From Hominimerdicola alba (GTDB taxonomy: Bacteria; Bacillota; Clostridia; Oscillospirales; Ruminococcaceae), in NCBI RefSeq assembly GCF_900112155.1, contig NZ_FOKQ01000003.1, positions 62,001-126,000 of the forward strand: a stretch of DNA of 64,000 bases, read 5' to 3'. Positions 8,965 through 18,117 of the stretch are shown piece by piece. A program made the translations under genes and the position numbers. Within the stretch, counting starts at the first letter, position 1. Every line of letters begins with the position of its first letter. The notes beneath the pieces were generated by a model. The model was not told the origin of the DNA and ran no database searches. It was given only the letters and a program-made list of their open reading frames with translations.

Positions 8965-9879
8965 TTATCCTTTCCTTAGCTTATCAAGCACTTTGACAAA
9001 ATATTCGGGCAAGTCGCTGTCGAACTCCATATACTCACCGCTTTCGGGATGAATGAATCCCAGCTTTTTAGCGTGAAGACACTGACCTGCAAGTCCTTTA
9101 TATGCTTTACCGTAGACATCGTCACCAAGTACGGGATGTCCGATAAAGGCGGAATGAACCCTTATCTGATGTGTACGCCCTGTTTCAAGCTTAAATTTCA
9201 CCAGTGAATACTGCCCCAGGTCTTCGAGAACTTCATAATGAGTGACAGCTTCCTTGCAGTTCTGATAAGTGACGCACATTTTCTTGCGGTCGAACTTGCT
9301 TCTGCCTATTGGTTCATTGACAGTACCTGTCAAGTCTTTGAACCTGCCAACGCATATGGCATTGTATTCGCGGGTGAAGCTGTGGTCTTTGATCTGTTCG
9401 GCAAGAAAATTATGTGCTTTATCGGTCTTAGCTACCATCAGCAGACCGCTTGTGAATTTATCTATCCTGTGGACGATACCCGGGCGGACAACGCCATTGA
9501 TAGATGACAATCTGCCTTTGCAGTGGTACATCAGCGCATTTACGAGAGTGCCATCGGGATTTCCTGCCGCGGGATGGACTACCATTCCCTGAGGCTTATT
9601 CACAACTAACAGCGAGTCGTCCTCATAAACGATATCTATCGGGATATCCTGTGGTTCGGCTTTTAGTTCTTCGGGCTCAGGGATATCAACTGTGACGTTA
9701 TCACCGTTTTTCATCTTGTAGTTCTTACTGACAGCTTTGCCATTTACAAGAACACAGCCCTCTGACACAAGTTTTTGCAGTGCTGACCGCGACATATCAG
9801 GCAGCTGTTCGGACAGAGTTTTATCTATCCTTTCGCCGATATTTTCAGTTCCTGCGGTAAATTCAAAACGATCAGGCAT
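8965..9879 (-). CDS. RluA/RluD-family RNA pseudouridine synthase
   Basis: 304 residues: an N-terminal S4 RNA-binding domain (about residues 14-75, RSALQKLVSEGCVLVNG) and a catalytic domain with the HRIDKFTSG motif holding the catalytic Asp. Layout and length fit RluD-type enzymes that modify large-subunit rRNA uridines. The start overlaps the end of lspA by 8 nt, an lspA-rluD order that is common in Firmicutes. The exact target uridines are not deducible. Confidence 0.93.
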   Translation of the reverse strand: MPDRFEFTAGTENIGERIDKTLSEQLPDMSRSALQKLVSEGCVLVNGKAVSKNYKMKNGDNVTVDIPEPEELKAEPQDIPIDIVYEDDSLLVVNKPQGMVVHPAAGNPDGTLVNALMYHCKGRLSSINGVVRPGIVHRIDKFTSGLLMVAKTDKAHNFLAEQIKDHSFTREYNAICVGRFKDLTGTVNEPIGRSKFDRKKMCVTYQNCKEAVTHYEVLEDLGQYSLVKFKLETGRTHQIRVHSAFIGHPVLGDDVYGKAYKGLAGQCLHAKKLGFIHPESGEYMEFDSDLPEYFVKVLDKLRKG

Positions 9880-10381
9880 CTGCTTCTACCTTTTTCTTGT
9901 CAAGTTTATCTGATTTACTCTTTTTGACATCTGAAATAACTATAGAGAGACAGAAAGCTATGGCTCCCAGCACTATACAGATGTCTGCAAAATTAAATAT
10001 CGGGAAATCAATGGGCTCAAATTTGATGTAGTCAATGACCTCATGCATCCTAACCCTGTCTATGAGATTGCCTACACCGCCCGCGATTATCATTGAAACC
10101 GATACTATTTCAAGCTTACTGCCTTTACGAATCTTGTACATATAAAATATTCCTGCGATGCACACGATTATAGGCAGTGAAACCAGAAACCAGGTCTTTC
10201 CGGACATCATGCTCCATGCCGCGCCTGAATTTCTGATATGTGTCAAGCTGAATATCTTTGCATCACCGAACTTGATAACTTCAATTACTTTGCCAAGTTC
10301 GATCTTATTATTTACAACTGCTTTAAGCACCTGATCTGTAATGATCAGAAATGCCGCCAGCAAAAGTGAAAGTGCGAACAT
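9872..10381 (-). CDS. lspA: Lipoprotein signal peptidase (signal peptidase II)
   Basis: 169 residues with four predicted membrane helices. The catalytic Asp pair is present: GGVGNLIDR (about residue 104) and NFADICIV (about residue 133). It cleaves the signal peptides of diacylglyceryl-modified prolipoproteins, such as the lipoproteins at 28.9 and 37.7 kb. A Lys-rich C-terminal tail is present. It is translationally coupled to the downstream pseudouridine synthase. Confidence 0.95.
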   Translation of the reverse strand: MFALSLLLAAFLIITDQVLKAVVNNKIELGKVIEVIKFGDAKIFSLTHIRNSGAAWSMMSGKTWFLVSLPIIVCIAGIFYMYKIRKGSKLEIVSVSMIIAGGVGNLIDRVRMHEVIDYIKFEPIDFPIFNFADICIVLGAIAFCLSIVISDVKKSKSDKLDKKKVEADA

Positions 10382-10418
10382 TTCACACCTGCCCTCCGAG
10401 AGTATTTTAAACCATCAA

Positions 10419-10442
10419 AAGGCCCTGCAAAAACAGAGCCTT
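10419..10442 (-). terminator. Intrinsic terminator after divIVA
   Basis: On the minus strand AAGGCTCTG, a short T-rich loop and CAGGGCCTT are followed by TT. It sits just downstream of the divIVA stop, so lspA may be expressed by read-through or from its own promoter. Confidence 0.65.
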
Positions 10443-10452
10443 CATAGACCTA

Positions 10453-11259
10453 TTAACCGTTCTTTTTGCCGAACTGGAGATCTTCGGGATTGGGCTTGTG
10501 TATTACGGGGTCAAAAGAGCCTGTGTTCAGTACCTTGTCAAGCTCTGCTGTGGATGCAGTGGGAGCTGCCTGCTGAACAGGTGCGGGCTGCTGAACTGGC
10601 TGTTCCTGAACGGGCTCGTCACCGAAACCTTCAGTCATTTCACTTACGTCCTCATACTCTTCATCGTCGTAATATTCGCCTTCACCGTTCTCGTAAGCAT
10701 CAAGTTCCTCGTCAGTGAGGGTAGGCAACTGCATAACAAGCTTGATCTGCTCCTGATAGAGAGAAGTGAGCTCGGACTTGAAGTAGGTAACCTCTGCTCT
10801 CAGCTCGTCATAAGCTGCTTTCTCCTCGTCATAAGCATCTCTGAGAGCATTGATCTTCTGCTCGGTGATCTCGGTGTTCTCTTTGATGAGTGCAGCACAT
10901 CTTTCCTTGTGCTCTCTTACGATCTTCTCGCACTCTGCTGCGGACTGCTCAGCCAGCTTTCTCTGCTCGCTCTTAGCACTGTCAACGATAGCAGCTGCTT
11001 TGTTCTTCGCATCGTTGATTATCTTGGCAGCTTCCTTCTGTGCAGAAAGAAGAGCACCCTTGATAGCGTCCTCGTCTTCTTTATATTCGCTTACTTTTTC
11101 TACCAGCTTGGATATCTTAGCTTCGCTGTCGGCATTTTCTGCTTCAAGTGCTGCGAATTCTTTAGCTACCTCAGCCAGAAATCTGTCTACTTGTGCCGGG
11201 CTGTAACCATTTTTTTCAGATTCAAAAGCAGCGCTTTTGATACTTTTTGCTGTCATCAT
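10453..11259 (-). CDS. DivIVA-domain protein
   Basis: 268 residues, GGAGG 8 nt before ATG. The N-terminal part SIKSAAFESEKNGYSPAQVDRFL is split here as the DivIVA lipid-binding signature: SAAFE...GYSPAQVDRFL. Residues about 30-190 form a long coiled coil, then an acidic Glu/Asp stretch and a Pro/Gln-rich linker. DivIVA proteins mark curved membrane at poles and division sites. Its place next to ylmH and sepF is the conserved Firmicute division cluster. Confidence 0.9.
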   Translation of the reverse strand: MMTAKSIKSAAFESEKNGYSPAQVDRFLAEVAKEFAALEAENADSEAKISKLVEKVSEYKEDEDAIKGALLSAQKEAAKIINDAKNKAAAIVDSAKSEQRKLAEQSAAECEKIVREHKERCAALIKENTEITEQKINALRDAYDEEKAAYDELRAEVTYFKSELTSLYQEQIKLVMQLPTLTDEELDAYENGEGEYYDDEEYEDVSEMTEGFGDEPVQEQPVQQPAPVQQAAPTASTAELDKVLNTGSFDPVIHKPNPEDLQFGKKNG

Positions 11260-11271
11260 TATTATGTCCTC

Positions 11272-12054
11272 CTAAATATATTTACAAATAGTGATATGAA
11301 TTCTGTCCTTATGACTTACACCGTCAACGGATCTTAGCAGGAACTTTCCGTGACCTCTTGCGGAGATCTTGTCCCCCGGTTCAACAGTTCTGCTTGGCTG
11401 ATCTGTTTTTTCGTGAGATATTTCGACCATTCCGCCTTTTATCAGTGCGGAAGCCTTTTCACGCGAAATCCTAAGTGCAAGTGACAGCACGCTGTCCAGT
11501 CTTAGCGAAGCAACTGTACCCGTTATTTCCCGAAATTCGGGTTCTTTAACAGACTTCGCATCAAAACCCTCTTCGGGCTTGACGCCAACTCTGCCGATCT
11601 TTGATATCCCAAGAACATCCAAAGCGACAGTATCTTTAACAAACACCGAAGCAGAACCGCTGTTAACCAGGATATCACCGACACAGCCGCGAGTAATGCC
11701 CAAAGCCATAAGCGAACCAAGAAAATCTCTGTGGCTCAGCTTGTCCTCGGGCCGAAATCTGAATGTCACCGCCTGCATCGGGTATGATCCAATGATATTT
11801 TCATCGCTGTACTGCGGATATACGCAGAGCATTTTCCTCTCGGCGTTTTCATATCCGCCCCACAGCAAGTAATTTTCGTATTTTACCGAAGCCATGACTT
11901 TCTCACAAAGCCTGCACTGCCTTTCATCGAGAAATGCAGAATACTTTGTTATGTACTTTTCCTCTGCCATTTCCGTCCAGTCAAGGAAAGTGGAAAGCAG
12001 GCGCTTATCGTCATCGCTCGGGTCGTTCAGGAATGAAAAATTCCTAAGCTTCAT
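11272..12054 (-). CDS. ylmH: YlmH-type S4-domain RNA-binding protein
   Basis: 260 residues; the C-terminal S4 domain (about residues 180-245) has RLDSVLSLALRISREKASALIKGG. The N-terminal half matches the YlmH family seen between sepF and divIVA in Gram-positive bacteria. It starts exactly at the end of sepF (shared base), so they are coupled. YlmH homologues bind ribosomal material and have been linked to rescue of stalled large subunits. Confidence 0.9.
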   Translation of the reverse strand: MKLRNFSFLNDPSDDDKRLLSTFLDWTEMAEEKYITKYSAFLDERQCRLCEKVMASVKYENYLLWGGYENAERKMLCVYPQYSDENIIGSYPMQAVTFRFRPEDKLSHRDFLGSLMALGITRGCVGDILVNSGSASVFVKDTVALDVLGISKIGRVGVKPEEGFDAKSVKEPEFREITGTVASLRLDSVLSLALRISREKASALIKGGMVEISHEKTDQPSRTVEPGDKISARGHGKFLLRSVDGVSHKDRIHITICKYI

Positions 12055-12653
12055 CAGAAGCTGTAACCGTTATTTTCAAGCTCAGTCAGCAGATCTTTGC
12101 CGTCGAACTTTACATTTTTTGACATGATGGCAAAAGTCTTCTGTGCCATCATCTTTATCTGAGCCTTGTTTGCGTAAGCAACACCGGAAAGAAAATCAAG
12201 TATTCTCTTAGCGTCGTCGCTCTTTACCATCTCGAGATTGAGTATTACCGTTTTGTACGCATTTATATCATCGCCGATGCTCCTGACTTCGGAGAAATCG
12301 ACAGGTCTGGCAAGTACGATCTGTAAAGTAGTTGTCTGATCAAAGCTCATAGTGTGCTCCCCCTCATATCTGTTTGCTGAGCTTGTCCCTGTACTGAATG
12401 AGGACTCGCTCCCGGTCTTGGATCTTGTAAAGCTCTCTTCAAAAGTGAAGGGTCTTTCTGTGAAGACATCATTCTCTTTTGAACGTGCGCCTGACTTGGA
12501 TTTTGAACCGCTGAAATCATTATCATCAAAGAAGCCGTCTTTTGCTGATGAACCTTTGCTGCTCTTAGGCGAACCGAAATCCTGTCCGAAATCAACTTCG
12601 TCGGAATCGTCTTCACCTATAAAAAGATTTGTAAAACCTTTTAATATGCCCAT
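12054..12653 (-). CDS. sepF: Cell division protein SepF
   Basis: 199 residues. The N-terminal amphipathic segment MGILKGFTNLFIGEDD is the membrane anchor; a Ser-rich disordered linker (about 20-105) follows; the C-terminal SepF domain (about 106-199) contains QIVLARPVDFSEVRSIGDD and VILNLEMVKSDDAKRILDFLSG. SepF links FtsZ to the membrane and aligns FtsZ bundles. It follows yggS by 3 nt. Confidence 0.95.
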   Translation of the reverse strand: MGILKGFTNLFIGEDDSDEVDFGQDFGSPKSSKGSSAKDGFFDDNDFSGSKSKSGARSKENDVFTERPFTFEESFTRSKTGSESSFSTGTSSANRYEGEHTMSFDQTTTLQIVLARPVDFSEVRSIGDDINAYKTVILNLEMVKSDDAKRILDFLSGVAYANKAQIKMMAQKTFAIMSKNVKFDGKDLLTELENNGYSF

Positions 12654-12656
12654 TTT

Positions 12657-13397
12657 CTAACCCTCCAAATAATTTCTGGCACCGAACAGTGCGGTACCTA
12701 TACGAACGAGGTTTGAGCCGTGCTTTATCGCAAGCTCATAATCTCCGGACATTCCCATTGAGAGTATCTCCATGGAAACGTTGGGCACAGATCTTTCCTT
12801 TACACGTAGAAAGATACTGTGCATACGGTCGAACATATCCTCACCGCAGCCTGCGGGCGGGATAGCCATAAGTCCTTTGATGCGGACATTTTCAAGCTGT
12901 GCGGTCTCATAGATGAGCTCATCCAGACCCTCTGCCGCAACGCCGCTCTTGCTCGCTTCGTCGCCGATATTTATCTCAAGCAGAACATCCATAGTCCTGC
13001 CATTCTTTATGGCGAGTCTGTTTATCTCTTTTGCGAGCTTGATACTGTCAACCGACTGTATCATAGCGACTTCGTTGATAATATATTTGACCTTATTTGT
13101 CTGCAGGCGACCTATCATATGCACCTGCGCCGTTTTGATATAGCTATCTTTTTTTGAAAGATATTCCTGTACTCTGTTCTCACCCAGCAGAGTTATACCC
13201 TGCTCTATTGCGAAATTGATCTTTTCGGGCGCAACAGTCTTTGTCACAGCCATAATGTCTATCTTTTCATCACTGCTGCGGTACTTGGCTCTTGCATTTT
13301 CCACATTATCACAAATTCGCTTGTAGTTTTCCAATACTTCACCGAACTCATTCTGAGGAAACTGTGTCCCCATCGGTCTCGCTGTTGACTGACACAT
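12657..13397 (-). CDS. yggS: YggS/PLPBP pyridoxal phosphate homeostasis protein
   Basis: 246 residues with the PLP Lys in IMAVTKTV (about residue 53), the GENRVQEY motif and MGMSGDYELAIKHGSNLVRIGTA split here as MGMSGDYELAI and VRIGTALFG. The fold is that of alanine racemase N-domains without catalysis; it controls free PLP. The chosen ATG overlaps the HlyD-like gene by 50 nt with AGGTGG 12 nt upstream; an ATG at residue 9 is an alternative. Its position before sepF is conserved in Firmicutes. Confidence 0.93.
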   Translation of the reverse strand: MCQSTARPMGTQFPQNEFGEVLENYKRICDNVENARAKYRSSDEKIDIMAVTKTVAPEKINFAIEQGITLLGENRVQEYLSKKDSYIKTAQVHMIGRLQTNKVKYIINEVAMIQSVDSIKLAKEINRLAIKNGRTMDVLLEINIGDEASKSGVAAEGLDELIYETAQLENVRIKGLMAIPPAGCGEDMFDRMHSIFLRVKERSVPNVSMEILSMGMSGDYELAIKHGSNLVRIGTALFGARNYLEG

Positions 13398-14577
13398 CTT
13401 TATTTGATACCACCTCTAGCAGAATTTGATCATAAAGCAACAGATAATCTTCATCAGAAGTATTCTCCGAAAGAACGAAATCGTCGCCCTCATAGATGAC
13501 CTTGATCTTCTTGAAGGAGATATCCTTGCCCAGTATCACGTAAACTCCCTTTTCGTCCCCCTGGAACCTGAGAGCGCTTCTGGGTACTTTGATGCCCTGA
13601 TATTCGTCAAAAATAAGCTTTGCGGAAAGAACCCTGGAATCCACAAGAGTCTGATCAACTCTGTCACAGTCCAGCACAACGATCATGTTGTCGCCGCTGG
13701 ATTTAACTGAATCCACCTGGCAGTTATATACTGTTCTGGAAGAATTCAGTTTAAGTGATACCTCAGCATCATCAGTTATCCTTGAATCTGCCTTAACAAT
13801 GCCGACAATTTTACAGTTGTAGCTGTCAAAGGTCTTGCCTATCGCATTGGCAGGCGCGGATTTACCACCTTTTATGACATCACGGATATCACTTTCACTC
13901 AGATTGCTTACATCGGAGGTCTTGAGCGAATCTTCGTAGCCGTCTGCATAGGATACAAAATATCCTGTCCTGTCGGATTTTATAACATCATCGGGCTCGC
14001 TTGCCAAATCAATAAGGCTGTTCCGCTCGGATTTAAGCGTATCGATAGCCTCGGAAAATCCTGCTTCGGTACCTGTTATCACGCTGTACATATTGCTGTT
14101 CAGTGCTATCCTTGATCTAATATCGGGTATCCTGTCAAGCTCCCTGTTTTCCACCGCTTCGAGAAGATCGTTATACCCGTTCTTAACTCCCGATATAAGT
14201 GCATCGGGTTCAGCATAATTGGTAGTTGCGGGATCCTGAGCTTTTTCAAGCTGTTCTATTTCGGCATCTATCTCAGCTATCCTGTCCTTAGCATATATCG
14301 CTTTTTCCGAGGGATATACCTCAGCAATAGTATTATTCACCGAGACTTTACTGCCATCGGGATACTTATAATCAAGTATTCCACTGCCGTTATAAGTTAC
14401 CACGCTCTCGTCCCTGACTATTATGCCGTCGAAGACGATATCCTCATTTACAGTGGCAAGCACCGCTTCTTCGGTATCGTGCTTATCGTGCAGGAAATAG
14501 TAGACCTGAGTGCATATGGTGGTCAGCATCAAAAGTGAAACCAGAGCCGCAAGTATTTTTACGGTCAATGAATTCAT
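13348..14577 (-). CDS. HlyD-like membrane adaptor protein
   Basis: 409 residues. One N-terminal membrane helix (about residues 7-29) is followed by a barrel-sandwich hybrid half (VFDGIIVRDESVV..SVNNTIAEVYP), a coiled coil (about 95-190) and a second half with beta-barrel-like strands (about 265-385). This is the membrane-fusion/HlyD layout. No ABC transporter partner is next to it. It lies between hfq and yggS, and similar proteins are known at this place in Clostridia; the job is unknown. It overlaps the start of yggS. Confidence 0.75.
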   Translation of the reverse strand: MNSLTVKILAALVSLLMLTTICTQVYYFLHDKHDTEEAVLATVNEDIVFDGIIVRDESVVTYNGSGILDYKYPDGSKVSVNNTIAEVYPSEKAIYAKDRIAEIDAEIEQLEKAQDPATTNYAEPDALISGVKNGYNDLLEAVENRELDRIPDIRSRIALNSNMYSVITGTEAGFSEAIDTLKSERNSLIDLASEPDDVIKSDRTGYFVSYADGYEDSLKTSDVSNLSESDIRDVIKGGKSAPANAIGKTFDSYNCKIVGIVKADSRITDDAEVSLKLNSSRTVYNCQVDSVKSSGDNMIVVLDCDRVDQTLVDSRVLSAKLIFDEYQGIKVPRSALRFQGDEKGVYVILGKDISFKKIKVIYEGDDFVLSENTSDEDYLLLYDQILLEVVSNKDVSVNSETDGDTVSSE

Positions 14578-14592
14578 CTGTGCATTACTTCC

Positions 14593-14841
14593 TTATCCTT
14601 CTGTATGTTCGTTTTTTGCTGCGTCAAGGATATTGATGGAACGGTCGGGAACTATTGTAGATATCGCGTGCTTGTACACAACGTTCTGCTTGCCCTCGCA
14701 ATCGAGAAATACTACATAGCTGTCGAAAGCCTTTACTATACCCTTAAACTGATAGCCGTTCATCAGAATGAACTTGACCATCACCTGTTCCTTTCTTGCC
14801 TGATTCAGAAAAACGTCCTGAAGATTGATATTCTTATTCAC
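14593..14841 (-). CDS. hfq: RNA chaperone Hfq
   Basis: 82 residues from GTG 14841 with GGAG 8 nt upstream; the frame extends upstream but the extra codons overlap the ribosome site. The Sm1 motif ([19 protein letters not shown] region, given here in part: [11 protein letters not shown]) and Sm2 motif [12 protein letters not shown] are both clear. Hfq hexamers bind small RNAs and mRNAs. The short acidic tail is typical of Gram-positive forms. It follows miaA, the same miaA-hfq order as in many bacteria. Confidence 0.96.
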   Translation of the reverse strand: MNKNINLQDVFLNQARKEQVMVKFILMNGYQFKGIVKAFDSYVVFLDCEGKQNVVYKHAISTIVPDRSINILDAAKNEHTEG

Positions 14842-14973
14842 AATAAACACTCCTTCTCTTTATCTTCGTGTGTCTGAAATAGGGTGTGCAGAAATACGCT
14901 CACCATACCATACGAACGCCACAAAAGAAAACAACGGCGGCATTCAAAACATAAAGATGCATTTTATTATACA

Positions 14974-15936
14974 TCACACTATATTATAACACATTATTTC
15001 GGATTTGGCTACTATATTTTGAACATTTTCAATTATTTTTTTCGATTCGTCAAAATTATCAATTTTCACCCACGAAATATCAGCAACTCGCCTAAACCAG
15101 GTGAGCTGTCTTTTAGCATAATGCCTTGTTTCAAGAATTATTTTGTCAAGACAAACCTCCAGTTCGGCTTGACCCTCAAAGTATGGCACGAGTTCCTTAT
15201 AGCCTATCGCTTGTCCCGCTGTGGCTAAACCGCCTTTCTGCCATACTTCCCTGCATTCTTCAACCATTCCGTTTTCTGCCATTATACGCACTCTTTTTTC
15301 TATGCGGTCATAGAGGTACTGTCTGTTTTCGGCAGTAAGGCCAATGATACAAGCTTTATATGGAGATTCTTCTCTCCTGCTGTTGATCTTATGCTCAGAA
15401 AGCTTCATGCCTGTAAGCTCAAAGACTTCAATTCCTCTGATGACTCTCGGAAGATTGTTCTCGTGAACTTTATTCGCAGTTTCGGGATCTATCTCTTTAA
15501 GCTTCAGCCAGAGAGCATGTGTGCCTTCTTCTTTTGCTTGTTTTTCAAGTTTTGCGCGGATAGCAGGGTCACTTCCCGTATCATCGAATATGATATTATC
15601 CACCAGCGAACTTATATACAAACCGGTTCCGCCACATATTATGGGAAGTTTTCCCCTTTCCCTGACTTCTCTTATCTTCTGCCCTGCCAATGAAACATAA
15701 TCCGCCACACTGAAAGGTTCATCAGGTTCAAGAAAATCTATCAGATGATGAGGTATCCCCTGCATCTCTTCAGCGGTGGGCTTAGCGGTAGCAATGTTCA
15801 GACCCTTGTATATCTGCATGGAATCAGCGGATATTACCTCGCCGTTATAAAGCTTTGCCATTTCAACGGCAAGTGCTGTCTTACCTGAAGCAGTAGGTCC
15901 TGCTACGACAAGAAGCGGTATTTTGTTTTTATCCAT
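14974..15936 (-). CDS. miaA: tRNA dimethylallyltransferase
   Basis: 320 residues with P-loop AGPTASGKTALA (about residue 12), SADSMQIYKGL and the ARRQLTW-like segment AKRQLTWFRR. It adds a dimethylallyl group to A37 of tRNAs reading UNN codons; MiaB, encoded at the start of this block, then methylthiolates the same base. Downstream of mutL by 36 nt. Confidence 0.97.
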   Translation of the reverse strand: MDKNKIPLLVVAGPTASGKTALAVEMAKLYNGEVISADSMQIYKGLNIATAKPTAEEMQGIPHHLIDFLEPDEPFSVADYVSLAGQKIREVRERGKLPIICGGTGLYISSLVDNIIFDDTGSDPAIRAKLEKQAKEEGTHALWLKLKEIDPETANKVHENNLPRVIRGIEVFELTGMKLSEHKINSRREESPYKACIIGLTAENRQYLYDRIEKRVRIMAENGMVEECREVWQKGGLATAGQAIGYKELVPYFEGQAELEVCLDKIILETRHYAKRQLTWFRRVADISWVKIDNFDESKKIIENVQNIVAKSEIMCYNIV

Positions 15937-15972
15937 GCGCTCACCTCTCTATATATTATAATAGTATATTTG

Positions 15973-18060
15973 TCATACAAGTCTTCTGAACTGCTTTTCG
16001 ATATCCTTTTTGCTTAGGGTTATCAGCACAGGTCTGCCATGTGGGCAATATCTGATATTTTCGTTTCCGTAGACGGCATTCAGCAAAGCCTGAAGCTCGA
16101 TAGTGCTGTTGTTGTCATTTGCTTTTATTGCCGCCTTGCAGGCAATGGAATGATAAAGATCATCGAAGATCTCCAGCTGTGGGTCGTTTCTGCATTGAAT
16201 AAAATTCCTTGCAAGCTCGGTGATAATATCTGTGGGATTTTCAGAATCTCCCAGGATTATCGGTACGCCTTTGACTGCTACCGTCGGTGCAACATCTGGC
16301 TCAACTTCAAATCCCAGTCTGCCCAGTTTATCCACATTCGCTGCCAGCGCATCGAATTCCTCATATGAAAGCATGACCATCACAGGTTCAAGAAGCATCT
16401 GGGTCTCAAGCTCGCTGAGATCACCTTTTATCTTTTCAAAAATATATCTCTCGTGGGCGGCGTGCTTATCCATCAGCAGCATCTCATCACCGACCTGAGC
16501 GACAACATAAGTTCTGAAAAGCTCGCCGATGACTATAGGCTTTGGCTTTTCCGGTTCTTTTTTGACTTCCTGAACCACGGAACGGATAAAGCTTCTGTCA
16601 TTTATAAAGTGGAAGCTGTCATCTTTTTTCTCCTCTTCGGGGGCTTCCGGGATTGGGATATCCTGAAGTACCTTATTTATCTCCTCGACAGTTATCCTTT
16701 CGGGCTTTTTAGGCTCCGGCTGAGGAACAGGCTGTTCAAGACTGGCAAGGAAAAGGTCTTCACCCGATTTCCTTGCTTCTTCATTTATGGGGATATTCTC
16801 AACCTTTGTTATCTTCGGTTGATAAGGTTTGGGCTCCGGCGGTTCCGGGAGAGGTATATCTTTTGCTGCTACAGGTTCGGGAACTGACTGCACCTGAACA
16901 GGCTTCTGTACAGGCTGTTCAGTTATCTCCTGCAAAACCTTGTCAGCATCGGGAAGAGTTTCTTCCTCAACAGCAAATTCAAGCTGTACGCTCTTGTCCT
17001 CGGGAGGAAAATCATAAAGCTCGTGATCGGTAAAATTTCTGCGGTTTTCAAGTTTCAGCTCGTTAGGCTCGTCCTTTTCCATAAGACAATTCTTGACCGC
17101 AAAAAAAACAGCTTCATGTATCAGTTTTTCATCAGAAAAACGAACCTCTATCTTTGTAGGGTGAACGTTAACGTCAATGGTGTTGGGCGGGACATCGATA
17201 TAAAGCACGCAGGCGGGAAATTTGCCAACCATAATATTGTTGCGGTAGGCTTCTTCGATGGCAGCTGCGCAGGCTTTTGACCTTACAAATCTGCTGTTTA
17301 CGAAAAAGTTCTGAAACTTGCGGTTCGGCTTGGCTGAAAGTGGCTTAACAGTATAACCGTAAACGTGTATTCCCTGCCATGTGTAGTCGACTTCGATAAG
17401 GCTGTTTGCGAATTCTCTGCCGTAAACGGAATAAACTGCAGAATATATCTTGCCGTCCCCCGCGGTGATTATCTCGGCTTTGTTATCTCGGATAAGTTTG
17501 AATGAAACATCAGGATGTGAAAGGGTCAGCTTTGTTACTAGGTCAGCAACATGGTTAGCTTCGGAACTGTCCTTTTTCAGGAATTTCAGTCTTGCAGGAA
17601 CGTTGTAGAAAATATCCCTGACAACGAATGTTGTACCATCAGGACAACCGCACTGCTCGCTTGTTTTTTCTACTGCACCTTCGATGGAATAATGAGTTCC
17701 GTAGCTGTCATCGCGGCGTTTTGTAAGCACATCAACTTTTGCCACCGCACATATCGACGCAAGTGCTTCACCTCTGAAACCAAGGGTCATTATACGGTCA
17801 AGGTCATCTTTCTGAGAGATCTTACTTGTGGCATGACGAAGAAAGGCCGTGGGCAGATCTTCTGGGGCTATGCCCTTGCCGTTGTCGGTCACTCTCATAT
17901 AAGTCCTGCCGCCGTTTTTTATCTCAACGGTTATGACTGTTGCGCCTGCATCGATGGCATTTTCAAGAAGTTCCTTTATCACCGAGGCGGGTCTGTCGAT
18001 GACCTCACCCGCGGCGATAAGCTCGGAAACTTCCTTGCTCAAAACTCTTATCTCTGACAT
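15973..18060 (-). CDS. mutL: DNA mismatch repair protein MutL
   Basis: 695 residues. GHKL ATPase domain with ELLENAIDAGA, DNGKGI and GFRGEAL (about 30-100), transducer domain to about 330, a Pro/Glu-rich linker (about 370-490) and a C-terminal dimerisation domain. The endonuclease motif DQHA(x)2E(x)4E is present as DKHAAHERYIFE (about residue 530), and CPHGRP lies near the end, so this is the nicking type of MutL. It follows mutS by about 57 nt. Confidence 0.97.
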   Translation of the reverse strand: MSEIRVLSKEVSELIAAGEVIDRPASVIKELLENAIDAGATVITVEIKNGGRTYMRVTDNGKGIAPEDLPTAFLRHATSKISQKDDLDRIMTLGFRGEALASICAVAKVDVLTKRRDDSYGTHYSIEGAVEKTSEQCGCPDGTTFVVRDIFYNVPARLKFLKKDSSEANHVADLVTKLTLSHPDVSFKLIRDNKAEIITAGDGKIYSAVYSVYGREFANSLIEVDYTWQGIHVYGYTVKPLSAKPNRKFQNFFVNSRFVRSKACAAAIEEAYRNNIMVGKFPACVLYIDVPPNTIDVNVHPTKIEVRFSDEKLIHEAVFFAVKNCLMEKDEPNELKLENRRNFTDHELYDFPPEDKSVQLEFAVEEETLPDADKVLQEITEQPVQKPVQVQSVPEPVAAKDIPLPEPPEPKPYQPKITKVENIPINEEARKSGEDLFLASLEQPVPQPEPKKPERITVEEINKVLQDIPIPEAPEEEKKDDSFHFINDRSFIRSVVQEVKKEPEKPKPIVIGELFRTYVVAQVGDEMLLMDKHAAHERYIFEKIKGDLSELETQMLLEPVMVMLSYEEFDALAANVDKLGRLGFEVEPDVAPTVAVKGVPIILGDSENPTDIITELARNFIQCRNDPQLEIFDDLYHSIACKAAIKANDNNSTIELQALLNAVYGNENIRYCPHGRPVLITLSKKDIEKQFRRLV

Positions 18061-18117
18061 TTTTAATTCCTGTTCTATGTGATCTTTATAATAACTTCAA
18101 AGTTTTTTCGTTCGGTA